Assembly (NCBI RefSeq): GCF_016742135.1
Contig: NZ_JACVCG010000003.1
Span: 1 to 64,000 of the forward strand
DNA length: 64,000 nt
Origin: Brevundimonas sp.
Lineage (GTDB): Bacteria > Pseudomonadota > Alphaproteobacteria > Caulobacterales > Caulobacteraceae
Reading direction: 5' to 3'
Shown: positions 9,143 through 17,083 of the stretch, in pieces
How positions within the stretch are numbered: the stretch's first letter is position 1
How the letters are laid out: the number at the start of each line of letters is the position of its first letter
Made by a program: the position numbers and the translations under genes
Notes under the pieces: model-generated
Seen by the model: only the letters and a program-made list of their open reading frames with translations
The model's database searches: none
What the model was told of the DNA's origin: nothing

Positions 9143-10375
9143 ATGGCCCGCACCGTGCTGTTCGACGCCGGCCGCCTGTTACAGCGCAGCGGACGGACCA
9201 CGCCGACGGGCGTGGACCGCGTCTGTCTGGCCTATGCAGAATGGTTGATGGGGCATCCCGATGTGCGGTTCGTCCCGGTGCGCAGCCGGGGCGACCACCT
9301 CATGGCGCTGGACCGGAGATGGTTCGGCGATCTCGCGGTGTCTCTGCGCGACCGCTGGACCGGCAATGGCGTGGGCGAGGCCGAGCGGGCGCTGACCGAC
9401 CTTCTGGCGCGTCCGCGTGGCGCGCGCTCCCTGTCCGGCCCCGTCAGCCGCGAACGGGAGCCCCGGCGACAGGTCATGACGCGGCTCTTGATGACGCGCG
9501 CCCTGCCGGAGATCACGCGCGGGACGCTGTACATCAATGTCGGTCACAGCGGCCTGACCAGCTCGCGGCTGCTGTCGAAACTGGCGGAGGACGGCGTCCG
9601 GTCGGTGCTGATGGTCCACGACCTGATCCCCATCACCCACCCGGAATACTGCCGGCCCGGCGAAGGCGCGCGGCACCGTACGCGGATGCGACTGGCGCTG
9701 AAGCAGGGGTCGGTGCTGGTCGTGAACTCGGACACCACCGCCAATGTGCTCAAGGCGTTTGCCGAGCGGGAGGGACTGGCCACACCGACCGTCGTGGTCG
9801 CGCACCTGGGGCTGGAACCGCCGTTCGCGGAACCCGGCTGGCGTCCCGCGGAGCGCCCGTATTTCGTCCACGTCGGCACGATCGAGGCGCGCAAGAATCT
9901 GACCTTCCTTCTGACCCTGTGGCGGCGTCTGGAGGAGATGAGGGGCGGGGAAACCCCGGCGCTGGTGCTGATCGGCCGGAACGGCTGGGAAAATGAGTCG
10001 GTGCTGGATCATCTGGAGCGGTCACCGCCGCTGCAGGGGCTGGTGCACCAGGCCTCGGAACTTCCGGATGCGGCCCTGTCGCGGCTGATGCGGGCGTCGC
10101 GCGGGGTTGTGGCCCCCTCGGCCGTCGAGGGGTTCGACCTGCCGGCGGTCGAGGCCATGGCCATGGGTGTGCCGCTGATCGCCTCGGACATCGCCGCCCA
10201 CCGGGAACTGGTGCCCAAGGCCAAGCTGATCGACCCGCTGGACGGACCCGGCTGGCTGAAGGCGCTGGACCGCGCGGCGCGCGGCGACGGGCAGCCTCCC
10301 CCCTACAAGCCGCCGACCTGGCACGCCCACTTTCGGATCGTGGCGGAGGCGCTGGGGATGACGCCCGGCATCTGA
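9143..10375 (+). CDS. glycosyltransferase family 4 (second of pair)
   Basis: The 410-residue product has the same architecture as the upstream gene: an N-terminal TGVDRVCLAYAEWL segment, VHDLIPITHPEY, then the donor half with VGTIEARKNLTFLLTLW and the signature EGFDLPAVEAMAMGVPLIAS. It is read in the same transcription unit as kdsD and the first GT4, just ahead of a polysaccharide export lipoprotein. The acceptor glycan (capsule, holdfast or exopolysaccharide) cannot be told from sequence. Confidence 0.87.
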   Translation: MARTVLFDAGRLLQRSGRTTPTGVDRVCLAYAEWLMGHPDVRFVPVRSRGDHLMALDRRWFGDLAVSLRDRWTGNGVGEAERALTDLLARPRGARSLSGPVSREREPRRQVMTRLLMTRALPEITRGTLYINVGHSGLTSSRLLSKLAEDGVRSVLMVHDLIPITHPEYCRPGEGARHRTRMRLALKQGSVLVVNSDTTANVLKAFAEREGLATPTVVVAHLGLEPPFAEPGWRPAERPYFVHVGTIEARKNLTFLLTLWRRLEEMRGGETPALVLIGRNGWENESVLDHLERSPPLQGLVHQASELPDAALSRLMRASRGVVAPSAVEGFDLPAVEAMAMGVPLIASDIAAHRELVPKAKLIDPLDGPGWLKALDRAARGDGQPPPYKPPTWHAHFRIVAEALGMTPGI

Positions 10376-10433
10376 CGCACCCGGGGCCTGCGGGCGACTG
10401 GCGCGGCCCCTGAAACGCCGGTAAGTCTGAGGC

Positions 10434-11576
10434 ATGGCCCGACCTCTTGCCCTTCCTGCCCTTTTGTCCGCCCTGGCGCTGGCCGGGTGCTCGACCCTGC
10501 CGGTGGAGGGCCCTTCGGCCCGCGATGTGAGCGGTCAGGCCGGAGATCAGACCTATGCCCTGGTCGAGCTGGACGCGGGGATCAGCCAGATGCTGCGGGC
10601 CTTGCCGGCAGAGCCGACCGCGTCGCTGGCCGGGGCCGAGAGCACCGCGCCTCTCGACCGGATCGGCGTCGGCGATACCCTGTCGGTGTCGATCTATGAG
10701 CCCAGCGGGGCCCTGTTCGGGGCACGCGGCGGGGGCGGCACGGTGCAGGGTGCCAGCCAGACCTTGCCCCCCGTTGTCGTCGCCGACAGCGGCACGATCC
10801 AGATTCCCTTTGCCGGAGCCGTTCGCGTGGAGGGCCTGACCGCCGCCGAGGCCGGGGCGGCCGTGAGGGGGGCGCTGGTCGGGCGGGTCGGCAATCCGCA
10901 GGTGACGGTCATGGTCGCCGAGGCCCCCTCGACCGGGGTGACCGTGCTGGGCGAGGTTCGCACCCCGGGCCGGGTGCCCCTGTCGGCCAGCCGCGACCGC
11001 CTGCTGGATGTGATCGCGGCCAGCGGCGGGCTTTCACGCAGCCCTGAGGAGATCGAGGTGGTGGTCAGCCGCGGCCAGACGAGCTGGCGCGCGCCCTGGA
11101 CCGCCGTCACCACCCGCTTTGACCAGAATGTGCGGCTGGCCCCGGGCGACCGGGTCAGCCTGGACTACCGGCCGCGTCGTTACAGTGTCATGGGGGCGCT
11201 GGGGGCGGTGTCACAGGCCGAGATGGGGCCGGGGCCGCTGACGCTGGCGGCAGCTCTGGCGCGGGCCGGCGGTCCGAACCCCGATACCGCCGATGCGCGG
11301 TCGGTGCTGGTGTTCCGCTTCGAGAGCCCGGCGGTCGCCCGCGCCCTGGGTCTCAGCCAGCCGCCCAGCCCACGCGGGGTGCCGGTCGTCTATCGTCTGG
11401 ATCTGTCGGGTGCCAACGGCATGTTCGTGGCCTCGGACTTCGAGGTCCGGCCCGACGATCTGATCTTTGTGCCGCGCGCGGGATCGACCGAGCTGCGGCA
11501 GTTCTTCGAGCTGGTTCAGAGCGTGACGCGGGTGGTCTATGACGTCTCGGTCACCAGCGCCCTCAACCTTGACTGA
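10434..11576 (+). CDS. polysaccharide export lipoprotein (Wza/HfsD-like)
   Basis: A 380-residue outer-membrane lipoprotein with a signal peptide ending LALAGCST, so Cys19 would be lipidated. A poly-export domain follows (LDRIGVGDTLSVSIYEP... and ADSGTIQIPFAGAVRVEGLTAAEA). Two SLBB-like beta-grasp repeats come next, starting near VTVLGEVRTPGRVPLS and YSVMGALGAVSQAEMG. The family forms the outer-membrane channel for capsule or holdfast polysaccharide. No Wzc-type chain-length regulator or flippase is next to it, so the rest of the exporter must lie elsewhere. Its end overlaps the next small gene by 38 bases. Confidence 0.88.
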   Translation: MARPLALPALLSALALAGCSTLPVEGPSARDVSGQAGDQTYALVELDAGISQMLRALPAEPTASLAGAESTAPLDRIGVGDTLSVSIYEPSGALFGARGGGGTVQGASQTLPPVVVADSGTIQIPFAGAVRVEGLTAAEAGAAVRGALVGRVGNPQVTVMVAEAPSTGVTVLGEVRTPGRVPLSASRDRLLDVIAASGGLSRSPEEIEVVVSRGQTSWRAPWTAVTTRFDQNVRLAPGDRVSLDYRPRRYSVMGALGAVSQAEMGPGPLTLAAALARAGGPNPDTADARSVLVFRFESPAVARALGLSQPPSPRGVPVVYRLDLSGANGMFVASDFEVRPDDLIFVPRAGSTELRQFFELVQSVTRVVYDVSVTSALNLD

Positions 11577-11973
11577 CCCAGGGGCAGGGGCGCGGCTGGC
11601 GGCGCTGAGGACGTCGGCGCTGGCGGTCTATCGGGCCCACGACCTGCCGACACGGCCGGGCTTCTATCGCAGGGGGCCCCGGGCGAAGCGCTGGGCGCGG
11701 GTGGCCGATGATCTGGACGTGAAGGCGCGCTGGGACCTGATCCGGTCCCATCCGGCGGACAGCGGCTGGCGCTATCTGGAGCGGGACCGGCTGGGTGAGG
11801 CGCACGAGGCGTCAGAGGTACGCGAGGCGTCGCGGGTGCTTGTGGCCTGCACACGGCTGGAGGCCGCGCTGGACGGGGCCGAGGGGGAGCTGGCGGACCT
11901 GATCGATCTGGCCCTGTCCCTGCCGACCTCCCTCGCCCCGCCTACAGCGTCCGGGCGATCAGCAGCTTCATGA
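11539..11973 (+). CDS. uncharacterised protein, polysaccharide-locus end
   Basis: This 144-residue frame has strongly G/C third positions after its first 15 codons, typical of coding DNA here. The protein is basic in the middle (FYRRGPRAKRWARV), then helical and acidic, with no signal peptide or membrane segment. I do not recognise a family. It overlaps the export-lipoprotein gene by 38 bases and runs 32 bases into the convergent acyl-CoA dehydrogenase. The true start may be a later codon, such as just after the upstream stop at 11576. Coding is likely; function is unknown. Confidence 0.55.
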   Translation: MTSRSPAPSTLTDPGAGARLAALRTSALAVYRAHDLPTRPGFYRRGPRAKRWARVADDLDVKARWDLIRSHPADSGWRYLERDRLGEAHEASEVREASRVLVACTRLEAALDGAEGELADLIDLALSLPTSLAPPTASGRSAAS

Positions 11974-13105
11974 TCTCGTTCGTGCCGCCATAGATGCGCT
12001 GGACGCGGGCGTCCTTGTACAGCTGGGCGATCGGGTATTCGTTCATATAGCCGTAGCCGCCGTGCAGCTGGAGCATCTCGTCGATGGTCTCGCCCTGGAT
12101 GTCGGTGACCCAGTATTTGGCCATGGAGGCGGTCGCGGCATCCAGCTTGCCCTTGAGATGCAGCCCCATACAGTGGTCGACGAACACCTTGGCCACCGTC
12201 AGCTTGGTCTTGACCTCGGCCAGCTTGAACTGGGTGTTCTGGAAGTCGATGACCCGCTTGCCGAAGGCCTTGCGCTCCTTGACGTAGGCGAGGGTCTCGC
12301 TGAGGCCCCGCTCAGCGGCGGCCACGCCCTGGACGGCGATGTTCAGGCGTTCCTGGGGCAGCTGCTGCATCAGCTGGACGAATCCCATCCCCTCGACGCC
12401 GCCGATGATGTTCTCGCCGGGCACCCGAACGTCATTGAAGAACAGCTCGGAGGTGTCATTGCCCTCCATGCCGATCTTGTGGAGGTTCCGCCCGCGTTCA
12501 AAGCCCTCGGCCCCGTCGGTCTCGACGACGATCAGGCTGGTGCCCTTGGCACCCTCGGCCGGGTCGGTCTTGGCCACGACGATGATGAAGTTGGCAAGCT
12601 GACCATTGGTGATGAAGGTCTTGGACCCGTTCACCACATACTGGTTGCCTTGCTTGATGGCGGTCGTCTTGACGCCCTGCAGGTCGGAGCCGGCGCCCGG
12701 CTCGGTCATGGCGATGGCGCCGACCAGCTCACCCGAGGCCAGCTTCGGCAGCCAGCGGGCCTTTTGTTCGTCGGTGCCATAGTGCCAGATGTAGGGGGCG
12801 ACGATGGCGTTGTGCAGCGAGATGCCGAAGTGGTCCGCGCCCTTCCAGCCCAGCTGGCGCATCAGCACCACCTCGTGGCGATAGTCGCCGCCCATGCCGC
12901 CGTCTTCTTCCGGCATCGACAGGCCCAGCAGGCCCGCCTCGCCGGCCTGGGTCCACAGCTCGCGCGGGACCGAGGAATCGGCGATCCACTCCTGCACCTT
13001 TTCCGGTGGCGCATGCTCGTCGATCCACTTGCCGACGGAGTCGGAGAAGAGGGTGATCTCCTCGTCCTGCATGAAATCGGGGTCGGGGGCGTTGAGGATG
13101 TTCAT
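11942..13105 (-). CDS. long-chain-type acyl-CoA dehydrogenase
   Basis: A flavoprotein of 387 residues that would introduce the trans-2 double bond into acyl-CoA and pass electrons to ETF. Family marks are MTEPGAGSDLQG, ITNG, KERKAFGK, LQLHGGYGY and the C-terminal RIYGGTNEI. The GGT form, with LPQERLNIAVQG, matches the LCAD/isovaleryl-CoA branch, where the catalytic glutamate comes from the helix-G region instead of the MCAD position. ATG 13105 overlaps the stop of the CPCC gene by 4 bases. It is the last gene of the merR-led operon. Confidence 0.92.
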   Translation of the reverse strand: MNILNAPDPDFMQDEEITLFSDSVGKWIDEHAPPEKVQEWIADSSVPRELWTQAGEAGLLGLSMPEEDGGMGGDYRHEVVLMRQLGWKGADHFGISLHNAIVAPYIWHYGTDEQKARWLPKLASGELVGAIAMTEPGAGSDLQGVKTTAIKQGNQYVVNGSKTFITNGQLANFIIVVAKTDPAEGAKGTSLIVVETDGAEGFERGRNLHKIGMEGNDTSELFFNDVRVPGENIIGGVEGMGFVQLMQQLPQERLNIAVQGVAAAERGLSETLAYVKERKAFGKRVIDFQNTQFKLAEVKTKLTVAKVFVDHCMGLHLKGKLDAATASMAKYWVTDIQGETIDEMLQLHGGYGYMNEYPIAQLYKDARVQRIYGGTNEIMKLLIARTL

Positions 13106-13347
13106 TCTGGGTCTCCAGAGAAGGTCAGGTTCAGCTGCTGGCGCGGATTCCAGTCGGGCGGAGGCGGCACGGCACATGACCACCAATGCATTCCGGCCGC
13201 GATCCATCGACGACGCAGCTCGGCATGAGATGTTGTCGCGTCATCGTAAGCGAACTGCACGCCGCAACACGGACAGATTTCCTGGTAACGGTCATCCGGA
13301 CTGAGGCCGTCCGGAAAACCGCAGACCGGGCATCTGCCTTCAGTCAA
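13102..13347 (-). CDS. CPCC-family cysteine-rich small protein
   Basis: A product of 81 residues with two zinc-ribbon knuckles, CPVCGF (residues 6-11) and CPCCGVQF (about 25-32), followed by ELRRRWIAAGMHWW. This matches the Cys-rich CPCC domain family, whose function is unknown. The start codon is TTG: it is the only start before the first cysteine pair, with AGAGG about 10 bases upstream. It is sandwiched between two acyl-CoA dehydrogenase genes, 1 base after the first and overlapping the second by 4 (ATGA), so it is clearly in the operon. Confidence 0.8.
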   Translation of the reverse strand: MTEGRCPVCGFPDGLSPDDRYQEICPCCGVQFAYDDATTSHAELRRRWIAAGMHWWSCAVPPPPDWNPRQQLNLTFSGDPE

Positions 13348-13348
13348 A

Positions 13349-15133
13349 TCAGAACGCCTCTGCCGGCATGGCCATCAGCACGTCGGCGCCGGTCTTCAGC
13401 TTGGCCAGGTGGGCGCCGGCGTCGGGCAGGATGCGCTCGACGAAATAGCGGCCGGTCTGCAGCTTGGTGACATAGAAGGGATCGTCCGAGCCGCCGTCGA
13501 TGGCCTTTTGCGCGGCGATCGCCATCTGGGCCCAGGCATAGGCCATGGCCGTCAGGCCGAAGATGTGCAGATAGTCGGTCGAGGCCGCACCGGCATTGTC
13601 CGGGTTCTGCATGCCGTTCTGCATCAGCCACATGGTGGCCTCCTGCAACTTCTTCTTCGAATCCGACACGCCGTCGATGAAGGGTTTGACCGCCTCATTG
13701 CCGGCATTGTCCGAAACGAAAGCGTCGATCTCGCCGAACCAGGTCATGACCGCGCGACCGCCGTTGGCCGGCAGCTTGCGGCCCACGAGGTCCAGCGCCT
13801 GCACCCCGTTGGTGCCCTCATAGATCATGGTGATGCGGGCATCCCGCAGGGACTGGGAGGCGGTGAAGTGTTCGGTATAGCCCGAGCCGCCGTGCACCTG
13901 CATGGCCAGCGAGGCCACGTGGAAGCCGCGGTCGGTCAGGAAGGCCTTCACCACCGGGGTGATCAGGCCCATGTAGTCGCGGGCCTTTTGCGCCGTCGCC
14001 TCATCGTCCGACTTTTGCAGGTCGGCCTGCAGCGCGGTCCACAGGATGAAGGCCTGGCCGCCTTCGACATAGGCCTTGGACTCCAGCAGCATGCGCCGCA
14101 CGTCCGGGTGGACGATGATCGGATCGGCGGGACCGTCGGCATTCTTGGGTCCCGTCAGCGAGCGCCCCTGAAGGCGGTCCTTTGCGAACTCGACGGCGGC
14201 CTGATAGGCGGCGGTGCCGATCGAATGGCCCTGAAGGCCGGTGCCCAGACGCGCCTCGTTCATCATGACGAACATGGCCGCCATGCCCTTGTTCTCGGTA
14301 CCGACCAGCCAGCCCTTCGCGTTCTCGTACGACATGACGCAGGTGGCGTTGCCGTGGATGCCCATCTTGTGCTCGAGGCCCGCGCACTGGACGCCCTCAT
14401 TACGGTCGCCCACCGAGCCGTCCTCATTGACGAAGAATTTCGGCACGACGAACAGGCTGATGCCCTTGATGCCCGCCGGGGCACCCTCGATGCGAGCCAG
14501 CACCAGATGGATGATGTTGTCGGTGAAGTCGTGCTCGCCCGACGAGATCCAGATCTTCTGGCCGGTGATGTTGTAGCTGCCGTCACCGTTGGGCACCGCC
14601 CTGGTGCGGATCAGGCCCAGATCCGTGCCGCACTGGGGCTCGGTCAGGTTCATGGTGCCGCCCCATTCGCCGGTCGCCAGCCTGGGGCAATAGATGGCCT
14701 TCAGCTCATCCGACGCATTGGCGTGCAGCGCCTCGTAGCAGCCGTGGGTCAGGCCGGGGTACATGGAAAAGGCGGGCGAGGCCGCCGCCGTGAACTGGCC
14801 GAACGCCATGCCGACGATGGCGGGCATGCCCTGACCGCCATGTTCGGGATCAGAGGACAGACCGGGCCAGCCGGCGGCCACCATCTGCTTATAGGCCTCT
14901 TTCCAGCCGGTCGGACCGGTGACCTTGCCGTTGTCCCACTTGCAGCCTTCCTGATCGCCGACCCTGTTCAGCGGGGCGATGACCTCCTCGGCGAACTTGG
15001 CACCTTCCTCGAGGATTTGCTGGACGAGATCGGAGCTGACCTCGGCGAACCCGGGCTGGTTCGAATAGCGGTCGATCTCCAGCACTTCGTTCAGGACAAA
15101 GGTCAGGTCGCGGACAGGCGCCTTGTAGGCCAT
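13349..15133 (-). CDS. acyl-CoA dehydrogenase, DmdC/AcdA-like large type
   Basis: At 594 residues this is longer than the 380-400 of standard acyl-CoA dehydrogenases and fits the large bacterial class annotated as 3-methylmercaptopropionyl-CoA dehydrogenase-like, which has an extra C-terminal domain. Visible marks are NLTEPQCGTDLGLIRT, KIWISSGEHD, MQVHGGSGYTEH and ITMIYEGTNGVQALDLVGRKL, where the Glu of YEGT is the probable catalytic base. The C-terminal helical part covers roughly residues 460-594. Many members act on straight-chain acyl-CoA, so dimethylsulfoniopropionate use should not be assumed. It starts 3 bases after the merR stop. Confidence 0.9.
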   Translation of the reverse strand: MAYKAPVRDLTFVLNEVLEIDRYSNQPGFAEVSSDLVQQILEEGAKFAEEVIAPLNRVGDQEGCKWDNGKVTGPTGWKEAYKQMVAAGWPGLSSDPEHGGQGMPAIVGMAFGQFTAAASPAFSMYPGLTHGCYEALHANASDELKAIYCPRLATGEWGGTMNLTEPQCGTDLGLIRTRAVPNGDGSYNITGQKIWISSGEHDFTDNIIHLVLARIEGAPAGIKGISLFVVPKFFVNEDGSVGDRNEGVQCAGLEHKMGIHGNATCVMSYENAKGWLVGTENKGMAAMFVMMNEARLGTGLQGHSIGTAAYQAAVEFAKDRLQGRSLTGPKNADGPADPIIVHPDVRRMLLESKAYVEGGQAFILWTALQADLQKSDDEATAQKARDYMGLITPVVKAFLTDRGFHVASLAMQVHGGSGYTEHFTASQSLRDARITMIYEGTNGVQALDLVGRKLPANGGRAVMTWFGEIDAFVSDNAGNEAVKPFIDGVSDSKKKLQEATMWLMQNGMQNPDNAGAASTDYLHIFGLTAMAYAWAQMAIAAQKAIDGGSDDPFYVTKLQTGRYFVERILPDAGAHLAKLKTGADVLMAMPAEAF

Positions 15134-15136
15134 GGG

Positions 15137-15658
15137 TCAGACTCTCGACTTCTGGGAATGGGACAGGGGGGAATGAAGGCTGTGCAGGGGCGGCACAGGT
15201 CCATGGTCGGGGTTCAGCCGGGCCTTGAGCAGGCTGGCATACTCTTCGGCACCGGGCAGCAGGTCGGGGCGGTACTGGCCCAGCCGCTGCTCCATGACGC
15301 GACAGGCCTCCTCGGCCGTGGCGATGGCGTCGTCCAGATCCTGGCGTTGCTGCTTCAGCGCTTCGATCTGGGCCCGGTGACGCCTGAGAGCGACCGCCAT
15401 CTGGTGCACATTGTGGTCGTTGTGGTCGTACAGATCCAGCATCTCCTGGATCTCCTGCAGCGAGAAGCCGATGCGGCGCCCCCGCAGGATCAGCTTCAGC
15501 CGCGCCCGGTCGCGCGCCGAATAGACGCGGGTCTGGCCCTTGCGCGCAGGCGTCAGCAGACCCTTGTCTTCATAAAAGCGCAGCGCCCGCGCCGTCGCCC
15601 CGAACTCGCGGCACAGCTGGCGGATGGAATAGGTGCGATGATCATCGGCGTTGGCCAT
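15137..15658 (-). CDS. MerR-family transcriptional regulator
   Basis: A 173-residue regulator. The N-terminal winged helix-turn-helix (YSIRQLCREFGATARALRFYEDKGLL, then ARKGQTRVYSARDRARL) is followed by a coiled-coil dimerisation helix (about 75-120). The C-terminal tail carries no cysteine cluster, which argues against metal sensing. MerR proteins of this kind in proteobacteria (LiuR-like) control branched-chain or fatty acyl-CoA catabolism. This one leads an operon with two acyl-CoA dehydrogenases, so an acyl-CoA or related ligand is likely. Palindromes just upstream (15673-15726) are candidates for its operators. Confidence 0.9.
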   Translation of the reverse strand: MANADDHRTYSIRQLCREFGATARALRFYEDKGLLTPARKGQTRVYSARDRARLKLILRGRRIGFSLQEIQEMLDLYDHNDHNVHQMAVALRRHRAQIEALKQQRQDLDDAIATAEEACRVMEQRLGQYRPDLLPGAEEYASLLKARLNPDHGPVPPLHSLHSPLSHSQKSRV

Positions 15659-15672
15659 GCGCCCGTCATAAC

Positions 15673-15688
15673 TTGACGCGCACGTAAA
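15673..15688. promoter_or_regulatory. candidate MerR operator
   Basis: TTGACG-CGCA-CGTAAA is an inverted repeat with 5 of 6 arm positions paired, centred about 22 bases upstream of the merR start codon. Size and AT/ACG content resemble sites described for LiuR-like regulators. Its position in the leader or core promoter suits autoregulation of the merR operon. Confidence 0.5.
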
Positions 15689-15702
15689 GGGAAGCTTTTT
15701 CG

Positions 15703-15726
15703 ATGACGCGACGTCATGTCCATGAC
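15703..15726. promoter_or_regulatory. overlapping perfect palindromes upstream of merR
   Basis: ATGACG-CGA-CGTCAT (15703-15717) is a perfect inverted repeat. It overlaps a second perfect dyad, GTCATG-TC-CATGAC (15713-15726). The core TGACG-N3-CGTCA of the first recurs upstream of the TonB receptor (25298-25310) and the acyl-CoA dehydrogenase pair (32311-32323). The cluster lies in the divergent gap between merR and the baeRF-type gene and could control both. Confidence 0.55.
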
Positions 15727-15820
15727 GGGGGATGTCGCCGAGAAGACGATACGTAGAGTCGGGGCCCAAGCACCGCAACGAACCGGGAGCCTAAGGCGTT
15801 GCCTCCTCTCACGGCTACCA

Positions 15821-15849
15821 AAGCCCCCCGGGCTTCCGGCCTTGCCGGA
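15821..15849 (+). other. two abutting hairpins in the baeRF-gene leader
   Basis: AAGCCC-CCC-GGGCTT (15821-15835) and TCCGGC-CTT-GCCGGA (15835-15849) are perfect 6-bp stems with 3-base loops, sharing one base. They lie 100-130 bases upstream of the start of the release-factor-like gene. Neither is followed by a T-run. They may structure the leader, or be chance in GC-rich DNA. Confidence 0.35.
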
Positions 15850-15949
15850 CACCTCAACCGTTGCCCTGCCGCCGGGCCCGGGACGCGCCGCTTCGTCCCC
15901 CCTGTGCGGCCAGATCCCAGGCAGGGCGTCCCTCGAACAAGGTCTGAAT

Positions 15950-17071
15950 ATGCTGCACGTCGACATTCCTACAGCCGGAAACTTCGCGAACCTCAGCGCC
16001 CTGCGCGCGGACTTCTGTATCTCGATCTACCTGGAGGCCACGCCGCTTTCGCAGGACAGCGACTCCACCCGGATCGCCCTGAAATCGGCGGTCCGGCAGG
16101 CGCGTCAGCAATTGGAGCAAGGCGGGTTTGATCCCGACCGTCGCGAGGCCGCCCTTGCCCGAATTGAGGCCCTGGATGGGAACTACAATTTCTGGCGTCT
16201 TCAGGCGAACAGTCTGGCCGTGTTGGCGACGGCGGATGGTCTGCATGTGTTCCGCCTGGCCAATCGCCTTAAGGCTACGGTTCAGGTGGCGGACCGTTTC
16301 CACCTGAAGCCGCTGCTGCGGGCCATCACCTTCAGCCACCATGCCTATGTGCTGGCGCTGTCGCAGAAGGCCGTGCGGCTGGTGGAACTGTTCGCGGACC
16401 TTCCTGCAGTTGAGGTTTCCGTCGACGGGCTGCCCCCGCCCAGTGCCGACGCCGTCGATAAATCGACCCCGGAAGGGCGCGACAATGACGACAGCATCCA
16501 CAACGCCGAACATCAGAACAGGCTGTTGGAGAAATATGCCGCCGAGATCGATGCCGTGCTTGGACCCGTGCTCAAGGAAAAGGAGGCGCCCCTGATTCTG
16601 GCCGCCACCGGGCGCCTCGCCCCTGTTTATCGCGCGGCCAACAGCTATTCACGGCTCCTGCCGCACGGGATCGAGCACAGTCCCGACCGGATCAGCGCGG
16701 CGGAACTGGCGCAGGCCGCACGTCCCATTCTCGAAATCTGGCACCAGACACAGATGGGCGAGATCAGGGAGCTCTACGATTCCCGCGCCGGACAGAGCCG
16801 CACCACCACCGATCTGTCGGATGCCGCGCGGGCGGCAACCTTCGGTGCGATCGAAATCCTGATCGTCGATCTGGATATTGAAAAGCACGGCACGATCAAC
16901 GAGGAGACGGGGGCGATCAGCTTCGCCGAAGCCGCCACCGCTTCAAGCTATGACATTGTCGACGAAATCGCCGGCCGTGCCCTGGCGACGGGTGCCCGGG
17001 TGCTTGCGGCCCGCGCTACGGACATACCGGGCGGGAGCGGCCTGGCGGCGATCCTCCGCTATCCGATGTAG
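15950..17071 (+). CDS. baeRF-type (bacterial eRF1/Pelota-like) protein
   Basis: This protein of 373 residues resembles the bacterial archaeo-eukaryotic release factor (baeRF) families. It has an N-terminal domain with FCISIYLEATPLSQDSD, a central segment with LAVLATADGLHVFRLAN, and a C-terminal Rossmann-like release-factor domain (IVDLDIEKHGTINEETG ... ASSYDIVDEIAGRALATGARVLAARATDIPGG). Such proteins are proposed to act on stalled or hibernating ribosomes or on tRNA substrates; none is well characterised. The ATG at 15950 sits behind AAGGT and at the start of family-like sequence. An upstream in-frame extension has no homology. It is divergent from merR. The family call is by motif reading only. 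Confidence 0.65.
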   Translation: MLHVDIPTAGNFANLSALRADFCISIYLEATPLSQDSDSTRIALKSAVRQARQQLEQGGFDPDRREAALARIEALDGNYNFWRLQANSLAVLATADGLHVFRLANRLKATVQVADRFHLKPLLRAITFSHHAYVLALSQKAVRLVELFADLPAVEVSVDGLPPPSADAVDKSTPEGRDNDDSIHNAEHQNRLLEKYAAEIDAVLGPVLKEKEAPLILAATGRLAPVYRAANSYSRLLPHGIEHSPDRISAAELAQAARPILEIWHQTQMGEIRELYDSRAGQSRTTTDLSDAARAATFGAIEILIVDLDIEKHGTINEETGAISFAEAATASSYDIVDEIAGRALATGARVLAARATDIPGGSGLAAILRYPM

Positions 17072-17083
17072 GAGCGCGCGCCT

